The position numbers were made by a program, and so were the translations under genes. Positions 28,033 through 38,166 of a DNA stretch of 64,000 nt are shown here, piece by piece. Each line of letters begins with the position of its first letter. Positions within the stretch are counted from its first letter, which is position 1. Location of the stretch: positions 62,001 to 126,000 of the forward strand of contig NZ_JADQDO010000004.1 in NCBI RefSeq assembly GCF_015694465.1. The letters are read 5' to 3'. The DNA comes from Microvirga alba. Lineage in GTDB: Bacteria; Pseudomonadota; Alphaproteobacteria; Rhizobiales; Beijerinckiaceae. The notes beneath the pieces were generated by a model. That model saw nothing but the letters and a program-made list of their open reading frames with translations, did no database searches and was not told the DNA's origin.

Positions 28033-30321
28033 TCAGCCCCCGATATTGTAGGCTGCCAGCGCCGCCATGTTGACGATGTCCGCATCCGTCGCGCCGAGCG
28101 AGACGATCTGAACCGGCCGGTCGAGGCCGACGACGAGCGGTCCCAGCACCATCGCACCGCCGAGTTCCTGCAGCATCTTCGTCGAGATCGAGGCTGAGTG
28201 GAACGCGGGCATGACGAGCACATTCGCGGGTCCCTTCAGCCGGCTGAACGGATATTGCGCCATCAGGTCCCGGTTGAGAGCCACATCCGCCGACATTTCC
28301 CCGTCGTATTCGAAATCGAGGCGCATTCCGTCGAGAATCTGGACCGCTTCCTGGATCTTCTCGGCCCGCTCCGCGCGCGGATGACCAAAGGTCGAGAAGG
28401 ATAAAAGCGCCACACGCGGTTCATAGCCGAGGCGGCGCGCGACGCCCGCGGATTCGATGGCGATTTCCGCCAGTTCCTGCGCGGTCGGCATCTCGTGAAT
28501 CGCCGTGTCGGCCACGAGAACCGTATGGCCGCGTGCGAGGCAGAGGGAGACGCCGATCACACGGTGACCGGGCTTGGCGTCGATCACGCGCCGGATATCG
28601 GAGAGCGCGGTCGAGTAGTTGCGGGTGGCCCCTGTCACCATGGCGTCCGCATCGCCGAGCGCCACCATGGAGGCCGCGAAATGATTGCGGTCCTGGTTGA
28701 TCAGGCGCTGGCAGTCGCGGAACAGGAACCCCTTGCGCTGCAGCCGCTCATAGAGGAACTGCGCATAGGTGCTGTTGCGGTGGGACAGGCGCGCATTGTG
28801 AATCTCGATGCCGTCGCGGCCTTCGAGATCGATGCCCGCATGGGCGGCGGTCTCAAAGACCCGGTCTTCGCGTCCAACCAGGATTGCCTTGCCCAGCCCC
28901 TGATTGACGAAAGAGATCGCGGCGCGGATCACTCGCTCCTCTTCGCCCTCCGCGAACACGACCCGCTTCGGGAACTTGCGCACGCGCTCGAAAATGCGGT
29001 TCAGGGTTCCGGCGACCGGATCGCGGCGCGCCGAAAGCTGTGCCTTGTAGGCCCGCATGTCGACGATCGGGCGGCGAGCGACGCCCGTATCCATGGCGGC
29101 CTGCGCCACAGCCTGCGGGATCGTGTGGATCAAACGCGGATCGAACGGCACGGGGATGATGTATTCGCGCCCGAAGCGCGGACGGGTCCCCTGATAGGCG
29201 GCAGCGACCTCGTCCGGCACATCCTCGCGGGCGAGCTCGGCAAGTGCCTGGGCGGCTGCGATCTTCATTTCCATGTTGATCGTCGTCGCCTGCACGTCGA
29301 GCGCGCCGCGGAAGATGTAAGGAAAGCCTAAGACGTTGTTGACCTGGTTTGGATAATCGGACCGGCCTGTCGCGATGATGACGTCATCGCGGATCTGGGC
29401 AACCTCCTCCGGTGTGATTTCCGGGTCCGGATTGGCCATGGCGAAGATGATTGGGTTGGGCGCCATCGAACGGATCATGTCATCCGTGAAAGCGCCCTTC
29501 GCGGACAATCCAAAAACCGCATCGGCCCCCTTGAAGGCGTCAGCCAAAGTGCGGGCCGTCGTCTCGGCGGCGTGCGCCGATTTCCACTGGTTCATGCCCT
29601 CGGTGCGCCCGCGATAGACCACGCCCTTGGTATCGCAGAGGATCACGTTGTCGGGGGCAAAACCCATCGCCTTGAGCAACTCGGTGCAGGCGATGCCGGC
29701 GGCACCCGCCCCGTTCACCACGAGCTTCGTCTTCGCCATGTCGCGGCCAGTCAGATGCAGCGCGTTGATGAGCCCCGCCGCCGCAATGATGGCCGTGCCG
29801 TGCTGATCGTCATGGAAGACGGGAATGTCCATCAACTCCCGCAGACGCTCTTCGATGATGAAGCATTCCGGGGCCTTGATGTCCTCCAGATTGATGCCGC
29901 CGAAGGAGGGGCCGAGATAGCGCACGCAGTTGATGAAAGCGTCGGGATCTTCCGTATCGACCTCGAGATCGATCGAATCCACATCCGCGAAACGCTTGAA
30001 GAGCACGGACTTGCCCTCCATCACCGGCTTGGAGGCCAGCGCGCCGAGATTACCCAGGCCGAGAATGGCCGTGCCGTTCGAGATCACCGCCACCATGTTC
30101 GCGCGGGTGGTGTAGTCGAAGGCGAGCGACGGGTTTTCCGCAATCGCCTTCACAGGCACCGCAACGCCCGGCGAATAGGCCAGCGACAAGTCCCGCTGGG
30201 TCGCCATGGGCTTGGTGGGGACCACTTCCAATTTGCCGGGACGGCCCTGTGCATGGAATTGCAGCGCCTCCTGGTCGGTGAAGGTCGGACGGCTGCGGCG
30301 TGTCGGAGGCTGATCGGTCAT
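28033..30321 (-). CDS. maeB: NADP-dependent malic enzyme with C-terminal phosphotransacetylase domain
   Basis: Oxidatively decarboxylates malate to pyruvate; 762 aa, the size of the fused MaeB/TME enzymes. The malic domain (about 15-420) shows [39 protein letters not shown] and the nucleotide-binding [16 protein letters not shown]. The phosphotransacetylase-like domain (about 430-762) includes [26 protein letters not shown] and [16 protein letters not shown]. In rhizobial enzymes that domain is regulatory rather than catalytic. It is divergent from mutS, with about 150 bp between the starts. Confidence 0.95.
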   Translation of the reverse strand: MTDQPPTRRSRPTFTDQEALQFHAQGRPGKLEVVPTKPMATQRDLSLAYSPGVAVPVKAIAENPSLAFDYTTRANMVAVISNGTAILGLGNLGALASKPVMEGKSVLFKRFADVDSIDLEVDTEDPDAFINCVRYLGPSFGGINLEDIKAPECFIIEERLRELMDIPVFHDDQHGTAIIAAAGLINALHLTGRDMAKTKLVVNGAGAAGIACTELLKAMGFAPDNVILCDTKGVVYRGRTEGMNQWKSAHAAETTARTLADAFKGADAVFGLSAKGAFTDDMIRSMAPNPIIFAMANPDPEITPEEVAQIRDDVIIATGRSDYPNQVNNVLGFPYIFRGALDVQATTINMEMKIAAAQALAELAREDVPDEVAAAYQGTRPRFGREYIIPVPFDPRLIHTIPQAVAQAAMDTGVARRPIVDMRAYKAQLSARRDPVAGTLNRIFERVRKFPKRVVFAEGEEERVIRAAISFVNQGLGKAILVGREDRVFETAAHAGIDLEGRDGIEIHNARLSHRNSTYAQFLYERLQRKGFLFRDCQRLINQDRNHFAASMVALGDADAMVTGATRNYSTALSDIRRVIDAKPGHRVIGVSLCLARGHTVLVADTAIHEMPTAQELAEIAIESAGVARRLGYEPRVALLSFSTFGHPRAERAEKIQEAVQILDGMRLDFEYDGEMSADVALNRDLMAQYPFSRLKGPANVLVMPAFHSASISTKMLQELGGAMVLGPLVVGLDRPVQIVSLGATDADIVNMAALAAYNIGG

Positions 30322-30470
30322 GAAACTCGTCTGGCGTTATGGAGGAGCGTTTCCCAAGGGGCTGCGACCTTAAGACATGGAGACCGCTTCCCTCAAGACT
30401 TGTCCACACCCTTTCAGCGAAAGCGATGACATGGGTGAAAGGCCAAGCAGGCTTTGCTAGAGATGGGGTG

Positions 30471-33197
30471 ATGTCATCCCAAGCCCAATACCAGCCGCCC
30501 GCCCCCCCTGAGCCGACCGAGACCGCCGCGCCAAAACCTGCGCCGGACAGCCGCGTCACGCCCATGATGGCGCAGTATGTCGAGATCAAAGCGGCCAATC
30601 CGGACAGCCTTCTGTTTTACCGGATGGGCGATTTCTACGAGTTGTTCTTCAACGACGCGGAGATCGCGAGCCGGGCGCTCGGCATCGTCCTGACGAAACG
30701 AGGCAAGCACCAGGGCGAGGACATCCCCATGTGCGGCGTGCCCGTGGAACGGGCGGACGATTACCTCCAGCGCCTGATCGGCCTCGGCCACCGAGTCGCT
30801 GTCTGCGAACAGACGGAGGACCCGGCGGAGGCGAAGAAGCGCGGTGCGAAATCGGTGGTGCGCCGCGACGTGGTGCGCCTCGTCACCCCCGGCACGATTA
30901 CGGAAGATCGCCTGCTCGATCCCGGCCGGGCCAATTACTTTCTCGCCATCGCCCGCCGCCGCGTCTCGGACACGCAATGGGGCTACGGGCTTGCGGCGGT
31001 CGATATTTCCACCGGGCATTTTGCCCTGAGCGAAGCGGATAGCACCAGCCTCGCGGCCGAGATCGCCCGCTTCGAGCCGCGTGAAATCCTGGTTCCGGAC
31101 GTCATTCATGACGATCCGGAGCTTGCCGCCTTTTGGCGCGAGACGCGGGCCTCGATCACGCCGCTCTCCCGCGAGGGGCTCGACCCGGCCTCCGCCGAGC
31201 GGCGGCTTAAAGATTATTTCGGGGTCGCCACGCTCGACGCCTTCGGCTCCTTCAGCCGGGCGGAAATCACGGCGGCTGGCAGCGCGCTTTTCTATATCGA
31301 GAAGACCCAGATCGGCAGCCGCCCTGTCCTCAATCCGCCGGCGCGCGAGAACGCGGGCGCGGCGCTCGCCATCGACGCGGCCACCCGCGCCAATCTCGAA
31401 TTGACCCGCACCCTGTCGGGCGAGCGGGCGGGGAGCCTGCTTGCGACCATCGACAGCACCGTGACGCCCGGCGGCGCGCGGTTGCTCGCCGAGCGGTTGG
31501 CGGGTCCCCTCACCGACGCCCAAATGATCCACGATCGGCAGGATGCGGTTGAGGCTCTCGTTGAGAACGGTGACTTGCACGACCGCGTGAGGCGCATTCT
31601 CAAGCGCTCTCCCGATCTTGCCCGCGCCCTGTCCCGGCTCGGGCTCGGACGCGGGGGGCCGCGCGATCTGGCTTGCGTCCGCGATGGCCTGTTCGCGGCG
31701 CGGGACCTCGGCCTTGAGCTTGCCAAGACGCACGATCTGCCACGGGAGTTGTCCGCCGCCGCGCAGCGCCTGCAGTCGCTTCGCACCGACGTCGCCGACA
31801 AGCTGGCGGCGGCTTTGGCCGAGGAATTACCACTCCTGAAACGCGATGGCGGCTTCATTCGCACCGGTTTCGAGCCCAATCTCGACGAATTGCGGGAGCT
31901 GCAACAGGATTCCCGCCGTTTCATTGCGGCACTCCAGGCGCGTTACGCCAACGATACCGGCTGCCGAACCTTGCGGGTGAAGCACAACCACATGATCGGC
32001 TACTTCGTGGAGGTGCCGCAGAATGTGGGCGAGGATCTGCTCAAGGAACCGTGGAAGGACACCTTCGTCCACCGCCAGACCATGGCGGGCGCGATGCGCT
32101 TCTCCACCATGGAACTGGGCGAACTCGAATCGAAGATCGCCTCCGCCTCCGACCGGGCGCTCCGGATCGAGCTGGGGCTTTTCGAAACCATGGCGCAGGA
32201 ATTGCTCGACCTCTCCAGCAATGTCGCGGCCGCCGCCGAAGCCATCGCGGTAGTGGACGTGACTGCCGCCCTGGCGGATCTCGCCGTGCGCCTCGACTGG
32301 AAGCGGCCGGTCACCGACACGGGCCTCGCTTTCAGCATCAAGGGTGGTCGCCACCCTGTCGTCGAGGCGGCACTCAAGCGCGAAGGCACCGCTTTCATCG
32401 CCAACGATTCCGACCTGTCGGGGAAAGAAGCCGGGCATATTCTGCTGATCACCGGCCCGAACATGGGCGGTAAATCGACCTACTTACGCCAGAACGCGCT
32501 GATCGTCGTGCTGGCGCAAATGGGATCCTTTGTCCCGGCGAAGGAAGCCCATATCGGCATCGTCGACCGCCTCTTCTCTCGCGTCGGCGCGGCCGACGAT
32601 CTCGCGCGCGGGCGCTCGACCTTCATGGTCGAAATGGTCGAGACCGCTGCCATCCTCAACCAGGCAACGTCCCGCTCCCTCGTCATCCTCGACGAGATCG
32701 GACGTGGCACGGCGACCTTCGACGGCCTGTCCATCGCCTGGGCCGCCATCGAGCATCTGCATGAGGCCAATCGCTGCCGGGCCCTGTTCGCCACCCATTT
32801 CCACGAGCTGACGGCCCTTGCCGACCGCCTGCCGCGCATCGCCAATGCGACCTTGAAGGTGACCGAGTGGAACAACGAGGTCGTATTCCTGCACGAAGTC
32901 GTGCCAGGGGCCGCCGATCGCTCCTATGGTCTGCAGGTCGCGCGGCTTGCGGGTCTGCCCCACGCCGTCGTCGAGCGGGCCAAGGCGATCCTGAGCGAGC
33001 TTGAAAAATCGGATCGGGAAAGCCCCAAGCGAGCGCTCGTGGACGATCTGCCCCTGTTCGCGGTTCCTGTAAGGGCAGAGCCCGTTCGACAGGCAAAGCC
33101 GGATCTTCTGCGGGAGGCCCTCGCCACCATCGACCCCGATCAGATGACCCCGCGCGAGGCGCTGGATGCGCTCTATCGCCTGAAGGCGCAGGGCTGA
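30471..33197 (+). CDS. mutS: DNA mismatch repair protein MutS
   Basis: Mismatch recognition ATPase, 908 aa. Domain I begins [20 protein letters not shown] with the Phe-x-Glu mismatch-binding motif in RMGDFYELF. Lever and clamp regions follow (about 270-600). The ATPase has Walker [10 protein letters not shown] (about 662-670), Walker [12 protein letters not shown] and LFATHFHEL. The C-terminal end [13 protein letters not shown] matches the MutS tetramerisation tail. ATG 30471 starts about 25 residues before domain I; the Pro/Ala-rich leader is common in alphaproteobacterial MutS. Confidence 0.96.
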   Translation: MSSQAQYQPPAPPEPTETAAPKPAPDSRVTPMMAQYVEIKAANPDSLLFYRMGDFYELFFNDAEIASRALGIVLTKRGKHQGEDIPMCGVPVERADDYLQRLIGLGHRVAVCEQTEDPAEAKKRGAKSVVRRDVVRLVTPGTITEDRLLDPGRANYFLAIARRRVSDTQWGYGLAAVDISTGHFALSEADSTSLAAEIARFEPREILVPDVIHDDPELAAFWRETRASITPLSREGLDPASAERRLKDYFGVATLDAFGSFSRAEITAAGSALFYIEKTQIGSRPVLNPPARENAGAALAIDAATRANLELTRTLSGERAGSLLATIDSTVTPGGARLLAERLAGPLTDAQMIHDRQDAVEALVENGDLHDRVRRILKRSPDLARALSRLGLGRGGPRDLACVRDGLFAARDLGLELAKTHDLPRELSAAAQRLQSLRTDVADKLAAALAEELPLLKRDGGFIRTGFEPNLDELRELQQDSRRFIAALQARYANDTGCRTLRVKHNHMIGYFVEVPQNVGEDLLKEPWKDTFVHRQTMAGAMRFSTMELGELESKIASASDRALRIELGLFETMAQELLDLSSNVAAAAEAIAVVDVTAALADLAVRLDWKRPVTDTGLAFSIKGGRHPVVEAALKREGTAFIANDSDLSGKEAGHILLITGPNMGGKSTYLRQNALIVVLAQMGSFVPAKEAHIGIVDRLFSRVGAADDLARGRSTFMVEMVETAAILNQATSRSLVILDEIGRGTATFDGLSIAWAAIEHLHEANRCRALFATHFHELTALADRLPRIANATLKVTEWNNEVVFLHEVVPGAADRSYGLQVARLAGLPHAVVERAKAILSELEKSDRESPKRALVDDLPLFAVPVRAEPVRQAKPDLLREALATIDPDQMTPREALDALYRLKAQG

Positions 33198-33201
33198 CGG
33201 A

Positions 33202-33840
33202 TCACTGCGCCAGGAGAAAAATGCCGCCTGCCGCCAGGGTCCCGCTCCAGAGAACGTCGAGGTTGATCCAGCCGCGCCGCAGAAATGCGAGCCCCCGGCT
33301 ATAGACGATCAGACTGACGGCCCCGATCGTCGCGAGCATCGCGCCCGTGTGCACGGCAAGCGCTGCAATCGAAATCGGGATCGAGGTGCTCGCGCCCAGT
33401 TCCCCGGCGGCGCCGGACGAGACGCATATCGAGAGCATCGCCGGGACGAGCATGAGGCCGGCTCCGTGCGCGCCGGCCATCATGCACGACCATAACGCCA
33501 GACCGATCAGGCCGGTTTGCATCCCGATGCGGAGGCGTCCGCGATGGCCGAGGACAGCATGTCCCACGGCCCAGATCACGAGGCATATTCCGGCCCCGCG
33601 CGTGAGGAGTGTCACATCGAGAACCGCTCCGAACGCCACCGCGGCCACGAGAACGACGCCGACCGCCGCGGCATGGCCGAGAGCGATCGGAGCAAGCGCC
33701 AGAAGCACGATGCCGCGGCTTTGCCGGTGAAGGCCCAACGCGACAGCGAACAGCCATCCCATGGCGGGATTCAGTCCATGAAACGCGCCGAGGCCCGCGA
33801 GCGTCAGCCAGGGCCAGAGAGTGGATGACATCGTGTTCAT
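33202..33840 (-). CDS. Integral membrane protein, partner of the SBP56 gene, function unknown
   Basis: Hydrophobic protein of 212 aa with about six predicted helices. The N-terminal half holds FHGLNPAMGWLFAVALGL followed by APIALGHAAAVGVVL. The His/Asn arrangement recalls, without matching, metal-transport families such as NicO/HupE. A third His-containing helix has MMAGAHGAGLMLVPAML. It lies about 30 bp after the SBP56 gene on the same strand, so the two are probably co-transcribed. Alternative starts are ATG 33846 and 33831. I cannot name a function; metal (copper or nickel) or small-molecule transport connected with SBP56 is an inference only. Confidence 0.6.
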   Translation of the reverse strand: MNTMSSTLWPWLTLAGLGAFHGLNPAMGWLFAVALGLHRQSRGIVLLALAPIALGHAAAVGVVLVAAVAFGAVLDVTLLTRGAGICLVIWAVGHAVLGHRGRLRIGMQTGLIGLALWSCMMAGAHGAGLMLVPAMLSICVSSGAAGELGASTSIPISIAALAVHTGAMLATIGAVSLIVYSRGLAFLRRGWINLDVLWSGTLAAGGIFLLAQ

Positions 33841-33871
33841 TCCCATTCGCTTGATGGGTGCCGGACACCCA

Positions 33872-35263
33872 TCAAGGATAGCAATAGGAGTCGGATGAGC
33901 AGTCGCCGCCTTCGAGTCTGATCTGGTGCGGCCGGTGCCCCTTCGGCCAGTCGATAAAGAAATCCTCATCGAGCGAGAGGCCGCCCTCCGGATCCGCGTT
34001 CAGCTTCACCATCCAGCCCTCGAATCCCCGATGATAGAGTTGCGGGTCGATCGCGCCGTAGAGCGAATTGGTGAAATAAACCCGCCTGCCATCCCGACTG
34101 ATTTCGACCATCTGCGGCCCGCCCGTCAGGTGCCCATTGGTGGCTTTGGGATGAGTGGCGCGGGACACCACCCCGCCGATCCGCACCTTGCCGGTGAGTT
34201 TCGGATTGAAGGGATCGGAGACGTCGTATTGCTGGAGATCGCCCGTGCCCCAGCAGGAGACATAGAGAAATCGGTCGTCCAGCGAGAGGTCGATATCCGT
34301 GACAAAGGGTGGAACAGCCGCGAAACCTTTGAGGATATCGGGCAGATCGTCCGGGTTCGCAGGCTCGGCGGGGATGGTGATGATCTTCCTGACGGCCCAA
34401 TGATCGCCCTCGCGATACCAGGTCCAGATGGAGGAGGAGAGATCCTTGAGGCTGATGACGCAATTGACGAATCCGTAGGCTTTGGTCGGATCGTGCGCCG
34501 GCCTCAGCTCGAAGACGAGCTGATGCTCCTCGCCGAAATCGATCTCTTGCAGATGCTTGCGCTTCAAGAGGTCCCAGAAATGCATGCGCCGGCCATACCG
34601 CGAGCCGAGGAGGATCTCCGGAACCAGACCGTTCTCAAAGGTGTCGGGCGTTCCCCATTCGCTTGTCACCAGTGTGTCGTAGCCAAGATGCCACCAGCCG
34701 TCATAGGCGAGGCGCTGCGAACCTCTATCGACCTCCCAGCGCCCGAGCGGCTCGAAGGTCTCGTGGTCCATGACGAAAATGCCTCCGGGCGCCTTGCCCT
34801 CCACGTTACCCAGTGCGGTGACGTAGATGCCCTCGGGCCCGCAATGAACCGTATGAGGCCTCGTATAGCCCGTCCTTTCTGCGATCACCTCGGGCTCAAT
34901 CACCTTGACGATCTTCGGATGGCGCGGGTCGGGCTTGGTGTCGAGAATATGAATGCGCGACGAGCGTAAGCCCGGCACGACAAGATAGCGCCGCTCCACA
35001 TGCGGATGAGGCATGTTGGGACAGAGGCACGACGAGCAAGCGTTCCACCCGAAATGGTGCAGCTCGTCGCCCACATTGGGCATTGCGACGGTCCCGACAA
35101 TCTGCGCATAGGACGAGGAAGTCGGATCCAGGTCGACGACTGCAATGCCATCGGGCTGCCGCTGGTCCGGGTCGACCATGGCCACATAGGCCAGGGTCTC
35201 GGGCGGAGCCTTTTCGGCCAGACGGGGCGATGGATAGAAACTCGGATCTGGTTGCCAACGCAT
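33872..35263 (-). CDS. Selenium-binding protein SBP56 / methanethiol oxidase family
   Basis: Protein of 463 aa in the SELENBP1/MtoX family, in which characterised members oxidise methanethiol to formaldehyde, H2S and H2O2 with copper. Family motifs are HHFGWNACSSCLCP (residues 69-82, with the CxxC pair), RSSRIHILDTKPDPR, TRPHTVHCGPEGIYVTALG, HLGYDTLVTSEWGTP and the C-terminal GHRPHQIRLEGGDCSSDS. No signal peptide is visible at the chosen start (MRWQPDPSFYPSP, preceded by GGGAGA), whereas MtoX of Hyphomicrobium is periplasmic. The SCO- and MauG-type genes known near mtoX are absent. Enzymatic activity is therefore inferred. Confidence 0.88.
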   Translation of the reverse strand: MRWQPDPSFYPSPRLAEKAPPETLAYVAMVDPDQRQPDGIAVVDLDPTSSSYAQIVGTVAMPNVGDELHHFGWNACSSCLCPNMPHPHVERRYLVVPGLRSSRIHILDTKPDPRHPKIVKVIEPEVIAERTGYTRPHTVHCGPEGIYVTALGNVEGKAPGGIFVMDHETFEPLGRWEVDRGSQRLAYDGWWHLGYDTLVTSEWGTPDTFENGLVPEILLGSRYGRRMHFWDLLKRKHLQEIDFGEEHQLVFELRPAHDPTKAYGFVNCVISLKDLSSSIWTWYREGDHWAVRKIITIPAEPANPDDLPDILKGFAAVPPFVTDIDLSLDDRFLYVSCWGTGDLQQYDVSDPFNPKLTGKVRIGGVVSRATHPKATNGHLTGGPQMVEISRDGRRVYFTNSLYGAIDPQLYHRGFEGWMVKLNADPEGGLSLDEDFFIDWPKGHRPHQIRLEGGDCSSDSYCYP

Positions 35264-35513
35264 CACGACACTCTCCCTTGTCGCCCCCGGGGCTGACGGC
35301 AAGTGTCTCGTCCAATGTGTCTTGTCTTGGTCTTGTTGCGAGGCCGGCATCATACCTCATCCGCCGGCCCCTGTCCTCCCGCAGCAAGCGGATCGATCGC
35401 TTTTAGGGCGAAGACCTGGCCGCGCTTTGCGCAGCGCCTGCGGATAAAAGCAACACTATCGCATTACATTCCGCCGCGCTAAAATCCGACCTTTGCTGCG
35501 GAGGTCGAGCCTG

Positions 35514-37052
35514 ATGGTCATGCGCGTTCCAACGGTCGCCTTCGAGGGAATCGAAGCGCGGGCGGTCGATGTGCAGGTCCAGATCTCGCCCGGTACGGTT
35601 GCCTTCATGATCGTCGGCCTGCCCGATAAGGCGGTGGCCGAATCCCGGGAGCGGGTTCGCTCGGCTTTGATCGCCTCCGGTTTGGCTCTCCCTGCGAAAC
35701 GCATCACCGTCAACCTCGCGCCGGCAGACCTTCCGAAGGAAGGAAGCCACTACGATCTGCCCATCGCGCTGGGCGTCATGGCCGCCATCGGCGCAATCCC
35801 GGGCGACGCCCTCAATGGTTTCACCGTCCTGGGGGAACTGGCGCTCGATGGCTCGATCACCTCGGTGGCGGGCGTCCTCCCGGCGGCCATGGCGGCCTTC
35901 GACCGTCAGCACGGACTGATCTGCCCTGAGGCCTGCGGTCCCGAAGCCGCCTGGGCCTCGAGCGACATCGAGATTCTCGCTCCGCGCTCGCTCGTGCAGC
36001 TTGCCAATCATTTCAAGGGCACGCAGGTCATGGCCCGACCTGAACCGGCGATCATGCCGCTTTCCGGCTCCCTGCCTGACTTGCGAGACATCAAGGGCCA
36101 GGAAAGCGCCAAGAGAACCCTGGAAATCGCCGCCGCAGGCGCGCACAACCTCTTGATGAACGGCCCCCCGGGGGCCGGCAAGTCCATGCTGGCTCAGCGC
36201 CTTCCCTCGATTCTGCCGCCGCTTTCGCCGCGCGAATTGCTCGAGGTGTCGATGATCCAGTCCGTGGCTGGACTTCTGGCAAATGGCGCTCTGTCCGACC
36301 GCCGTCCCTTCAGGGCCCCTCACCACTCCGCCTCGATGGCGGCGCTTGTGGGAGGAGGTTTGAATGCGCGCCCTGGTGAGGCATCGCTCGCCCATCACGG
36401 CGTTCTCTTCCTCGATGAGCTACCGGAATTCCAGCCTCAGGTCCTCGATTCCTTGAGGCAACCGCTGGAGGCGGGGGAAATTCTCATCGCCCGTGCGAAT
36501 CATCGCGTCACCTACCCGGCCCGGTTTCAGCTCGTGGCCGCCATGAATCCTTGCCGGTGCGGGCAGGCGACAGAGCCGGGCTACGTCTGCCGTCGCCAGC
36601 CCAATGAGCGTTGCGTCGCGCAATATCAGGCCCGGCTATCCGGCCCTCTCCTCGACCGCGTCGATCTCGTCATCGAGGTGCCGGCGGTCACGGCAGCCGA
36701 TCTGATCCTGCCGCGGCCGCTTGAGGGTTCGGCGGAGGTCGCCGCGCGGGTCGCTCAGGCGCGGCGGATCCAGGCCAACCGTTATGCCGCGCTCAATCTC
36801 GACGGCATCTCCACCAACGCGGCCTGCCCGGCACCGCTCCTGGAGGAGGTGGCGCAACCTGATTCGGACGGGTTGGCGCTGATTCGCGATGCGGCGAACG
36901 CCATGCGGCTCTCGGCGCGAGGTTTCCACCGCGTTCTGAAGGTGGCCCGTACCCTTGCCGACCTGGATGGGGAAGAACGGATTAGGCGCATCCACTTAGC
37001 AGAAGCTTTATCCTACCGCGCTCATGGAGATCGGCGCCCCGCAGCGGCCTAG
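35514..37052 (+). CDS. YifB/ComM family Mg-chelatase-like AAA ATPase
   Basis: Cytoplasmic AAA+ protein of 512 aa, related to ComM, a branch-migration helicase that helps integrate incoming DNA during transformation. An N-terminal Lon-protease-like ChlI domain (about 1-165; VGLPDKAVAESRERVRSAL) is followed by the ATPase with Walker A GPPGAGKSMLAQRL (about 215-228). Walker B is VLFLDELPEF. The Cys-containing insert NPCRCGQATEPGYVC and the C-terminal LSARGFHRVLKVARTLADL are family-typical. ATG 35514 has GGAGG 9 nt upstream; an in-frame ATG lies two codons later. Confidence 0.93.
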   Translation: MVMRVPTVAFEGIEARAVDVQVQISPGTVAFMIVGLPDKAVAESRERVRSALIASGLALPAKRITVNLAPADLPKEGSHYDLPIALGVMAAIGAIPGDALNGFTVLGELALDGSITSVAGVLPAAMAAFDRQHGLICPEACGPEAAWASSDIEILAPRSLVQLANHFKGTQVMARPEPAIMPLSGSLPDLRDIKGQESAKRTLEIAAAGAHNLLMNGPPGAGKSMLAQRLPSILPPLSPRELLEVSMIQSVAGLLANGALSDRRPFRAPHHSASMAALVGGGLNARPGEASLAHHGVLFLDELPEFQPQVLDSLRQPLEAGEILIARANHRVTYPARFQLVAAMNPCRCGQATEPGYVCRRQPNERCVAQYQARLSGPLLDRVDLVIEVPAVTAADLILPRPLEGSAEVAARVAQARRIQANRYAALNLDGISTNAACPAPLLEEVAQPDSDGLALIRDAANAMRLSARGFHRVLKVARTLADLDGEERIRRIHLAEALSYRAHGDRRPAAA

Positions 37053-37137
37053 ACTGGGAAATAGATTACGAAAAATCTTGATAAGCCGGCTTTTCACCTC
37101 GATATTTCTTGTCACAAAACCGTTCGAAATGAGCTTT

Positions 37138-38166
37138 ATGTCACGACGCAAGGCGGCTGGCCCGAAATCCAGCCCGATACCAAGACTTGGACCGCGTCCC
37201 AACGAGGCTTTGATGATTCCCACACCATCGACGAGCGCGGCCGCAAAGTCGGCGGCTGCCGTCGCGCCTTTCACCAACCCGCTCATTTCGCCCAAGGGCA
37301 TGACCAAGTTCATACCCGGTCTCTCCAAGACGGTTCGGCATCACGGCAACCTCGATCCGGTCCTGGGTCGCATCGGCTCCCTCGAAGTGCGCCTGGCGAC
37401 CACCACCAAGGAGATCCGACGCGCCCAGAAGCTGCGCTTCAAGGTCTTCTATAAGGAGATGTCGGCGGCTCCCAACGGTGCGTCCCTCCTTTCCCGTCGC
37501 GACGTGGATGAATACGACGCGCTTTGCGATCACCTCCTCGTCCTCGACCATGACGTGAAGGCCAAGCCTTTCCGCCAGCCGAAGCCCAAGGTGGTCGGCA
37601 CCTATCGACTGCTGCGCCAGGAAGTGGCGGATCGTCATTCGGGTTTCTACACGTCGGGCGAATACGACATCGCTCCGCTGATCGAGGCCCATCCCAACCT
37701 GCGGTTCCTGGAGCTGGGCCGCTCCTGCGTGCTCCAGCCCTACCGCAACAAGCGTACGGTCGAGCTGCTCTGGCACGGGATCTGGGCCTATGTGCTCCAC
37801 CACCGCATCGATGTGATGATCGGTTGCGCCAGCCTGGAAGGCACCGACCCGCAAAAGCTCGCCCTGCCTTTGAGCTTCCTGCACCACTACGCCGCTGCAC
37901 CCGCTGAATGGGGGGCAGGCGCGCTTTCCGAGCGGTTCACCTCCATGGACCTTCTGGCAAAGGAGGCCGTCGATCCGAAGGAGGCGCTCCGTGCGCTGCC
38001 GCCCTTGATCAAGGGTTACCTGCGCCTCGGAGCCACGTTTGGTCGCGGCGCGGTCATCGACCATCAGTTCGGAACCACGGACGTGCTCGTGATCCTGCCG
38101 GTCTCGGCCATCAATCCACGCTACATCGACCATTTCGGCTCGACGGCAAACCGTCACGCGGCCTAA
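37138..38166 (+). CDS. olsB: L-ornithine N-alpha-acyltransferase (OlsB-like GNAT)
   Basis: Acyltransferase of 342 aa that probably uses 3-hydroxyacyl-ACP to acylate ornithine, the first step in ornithine-lipid synthesis. The core EVRLATTTKEIRRAQKLRFK (about 80-99), FYKEM, VVGTYRLLRQ, FYTSGEYDI and LELGRSCVLQPYRN are characteristic. It is longer than typical OlsB (about 290 aa) because of a low-complexity Ser/Ala/Pro-rich N-terminus. The true start may be an internal Met, such as that of MTKFIPGLSKTV. OlsA is not nearby. The stop codon overlaps the queG stop on the opposite strand. Confidence 0.8.
   Translation: MSRRKAAGPKSSPIPRLGPRPNEALMIPTPSTSAAAKSAAAVAPFTNPLISPKGMTKFIPGLSKTVRHHGNLDPVLGRIGSLEVRLATTTKEIRRAQKLRFKVFYKEMSAAPNGASLLSRRDVDEYDALCDHLLVLDHDVKAKPFRQPKPKVVGTYRLLRQEVADRHSGFYTSGEYDIAPLIEAHPNLRFLELGRSCVLQPYRNKRTVELLWHGIWAYVLHHRIDVMIGCASLEGTDPQKLALPLSFLHHYAAAPAEWGAGALSERFTSMDLLAKEAVDPKEALRALPPLIKGYLRLGATFGRGAVIDHQFGTTDVLVILPVSAINPRYIDHFGSTANRHAA

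Noticed and set aside
35403..36398. 331-codon minus-strand frame opposite the YifB-like gene
   Set aside because: Mirror of the ATPase gene with no domain, and it would overlap the whole N-terminal half of a well-supported protein.
37109..37127. Pho box upstream of the OlsB-like gene
   Set aside because: Only one half-site (TTGTCAC) resembles the consensus; the second half does not match.
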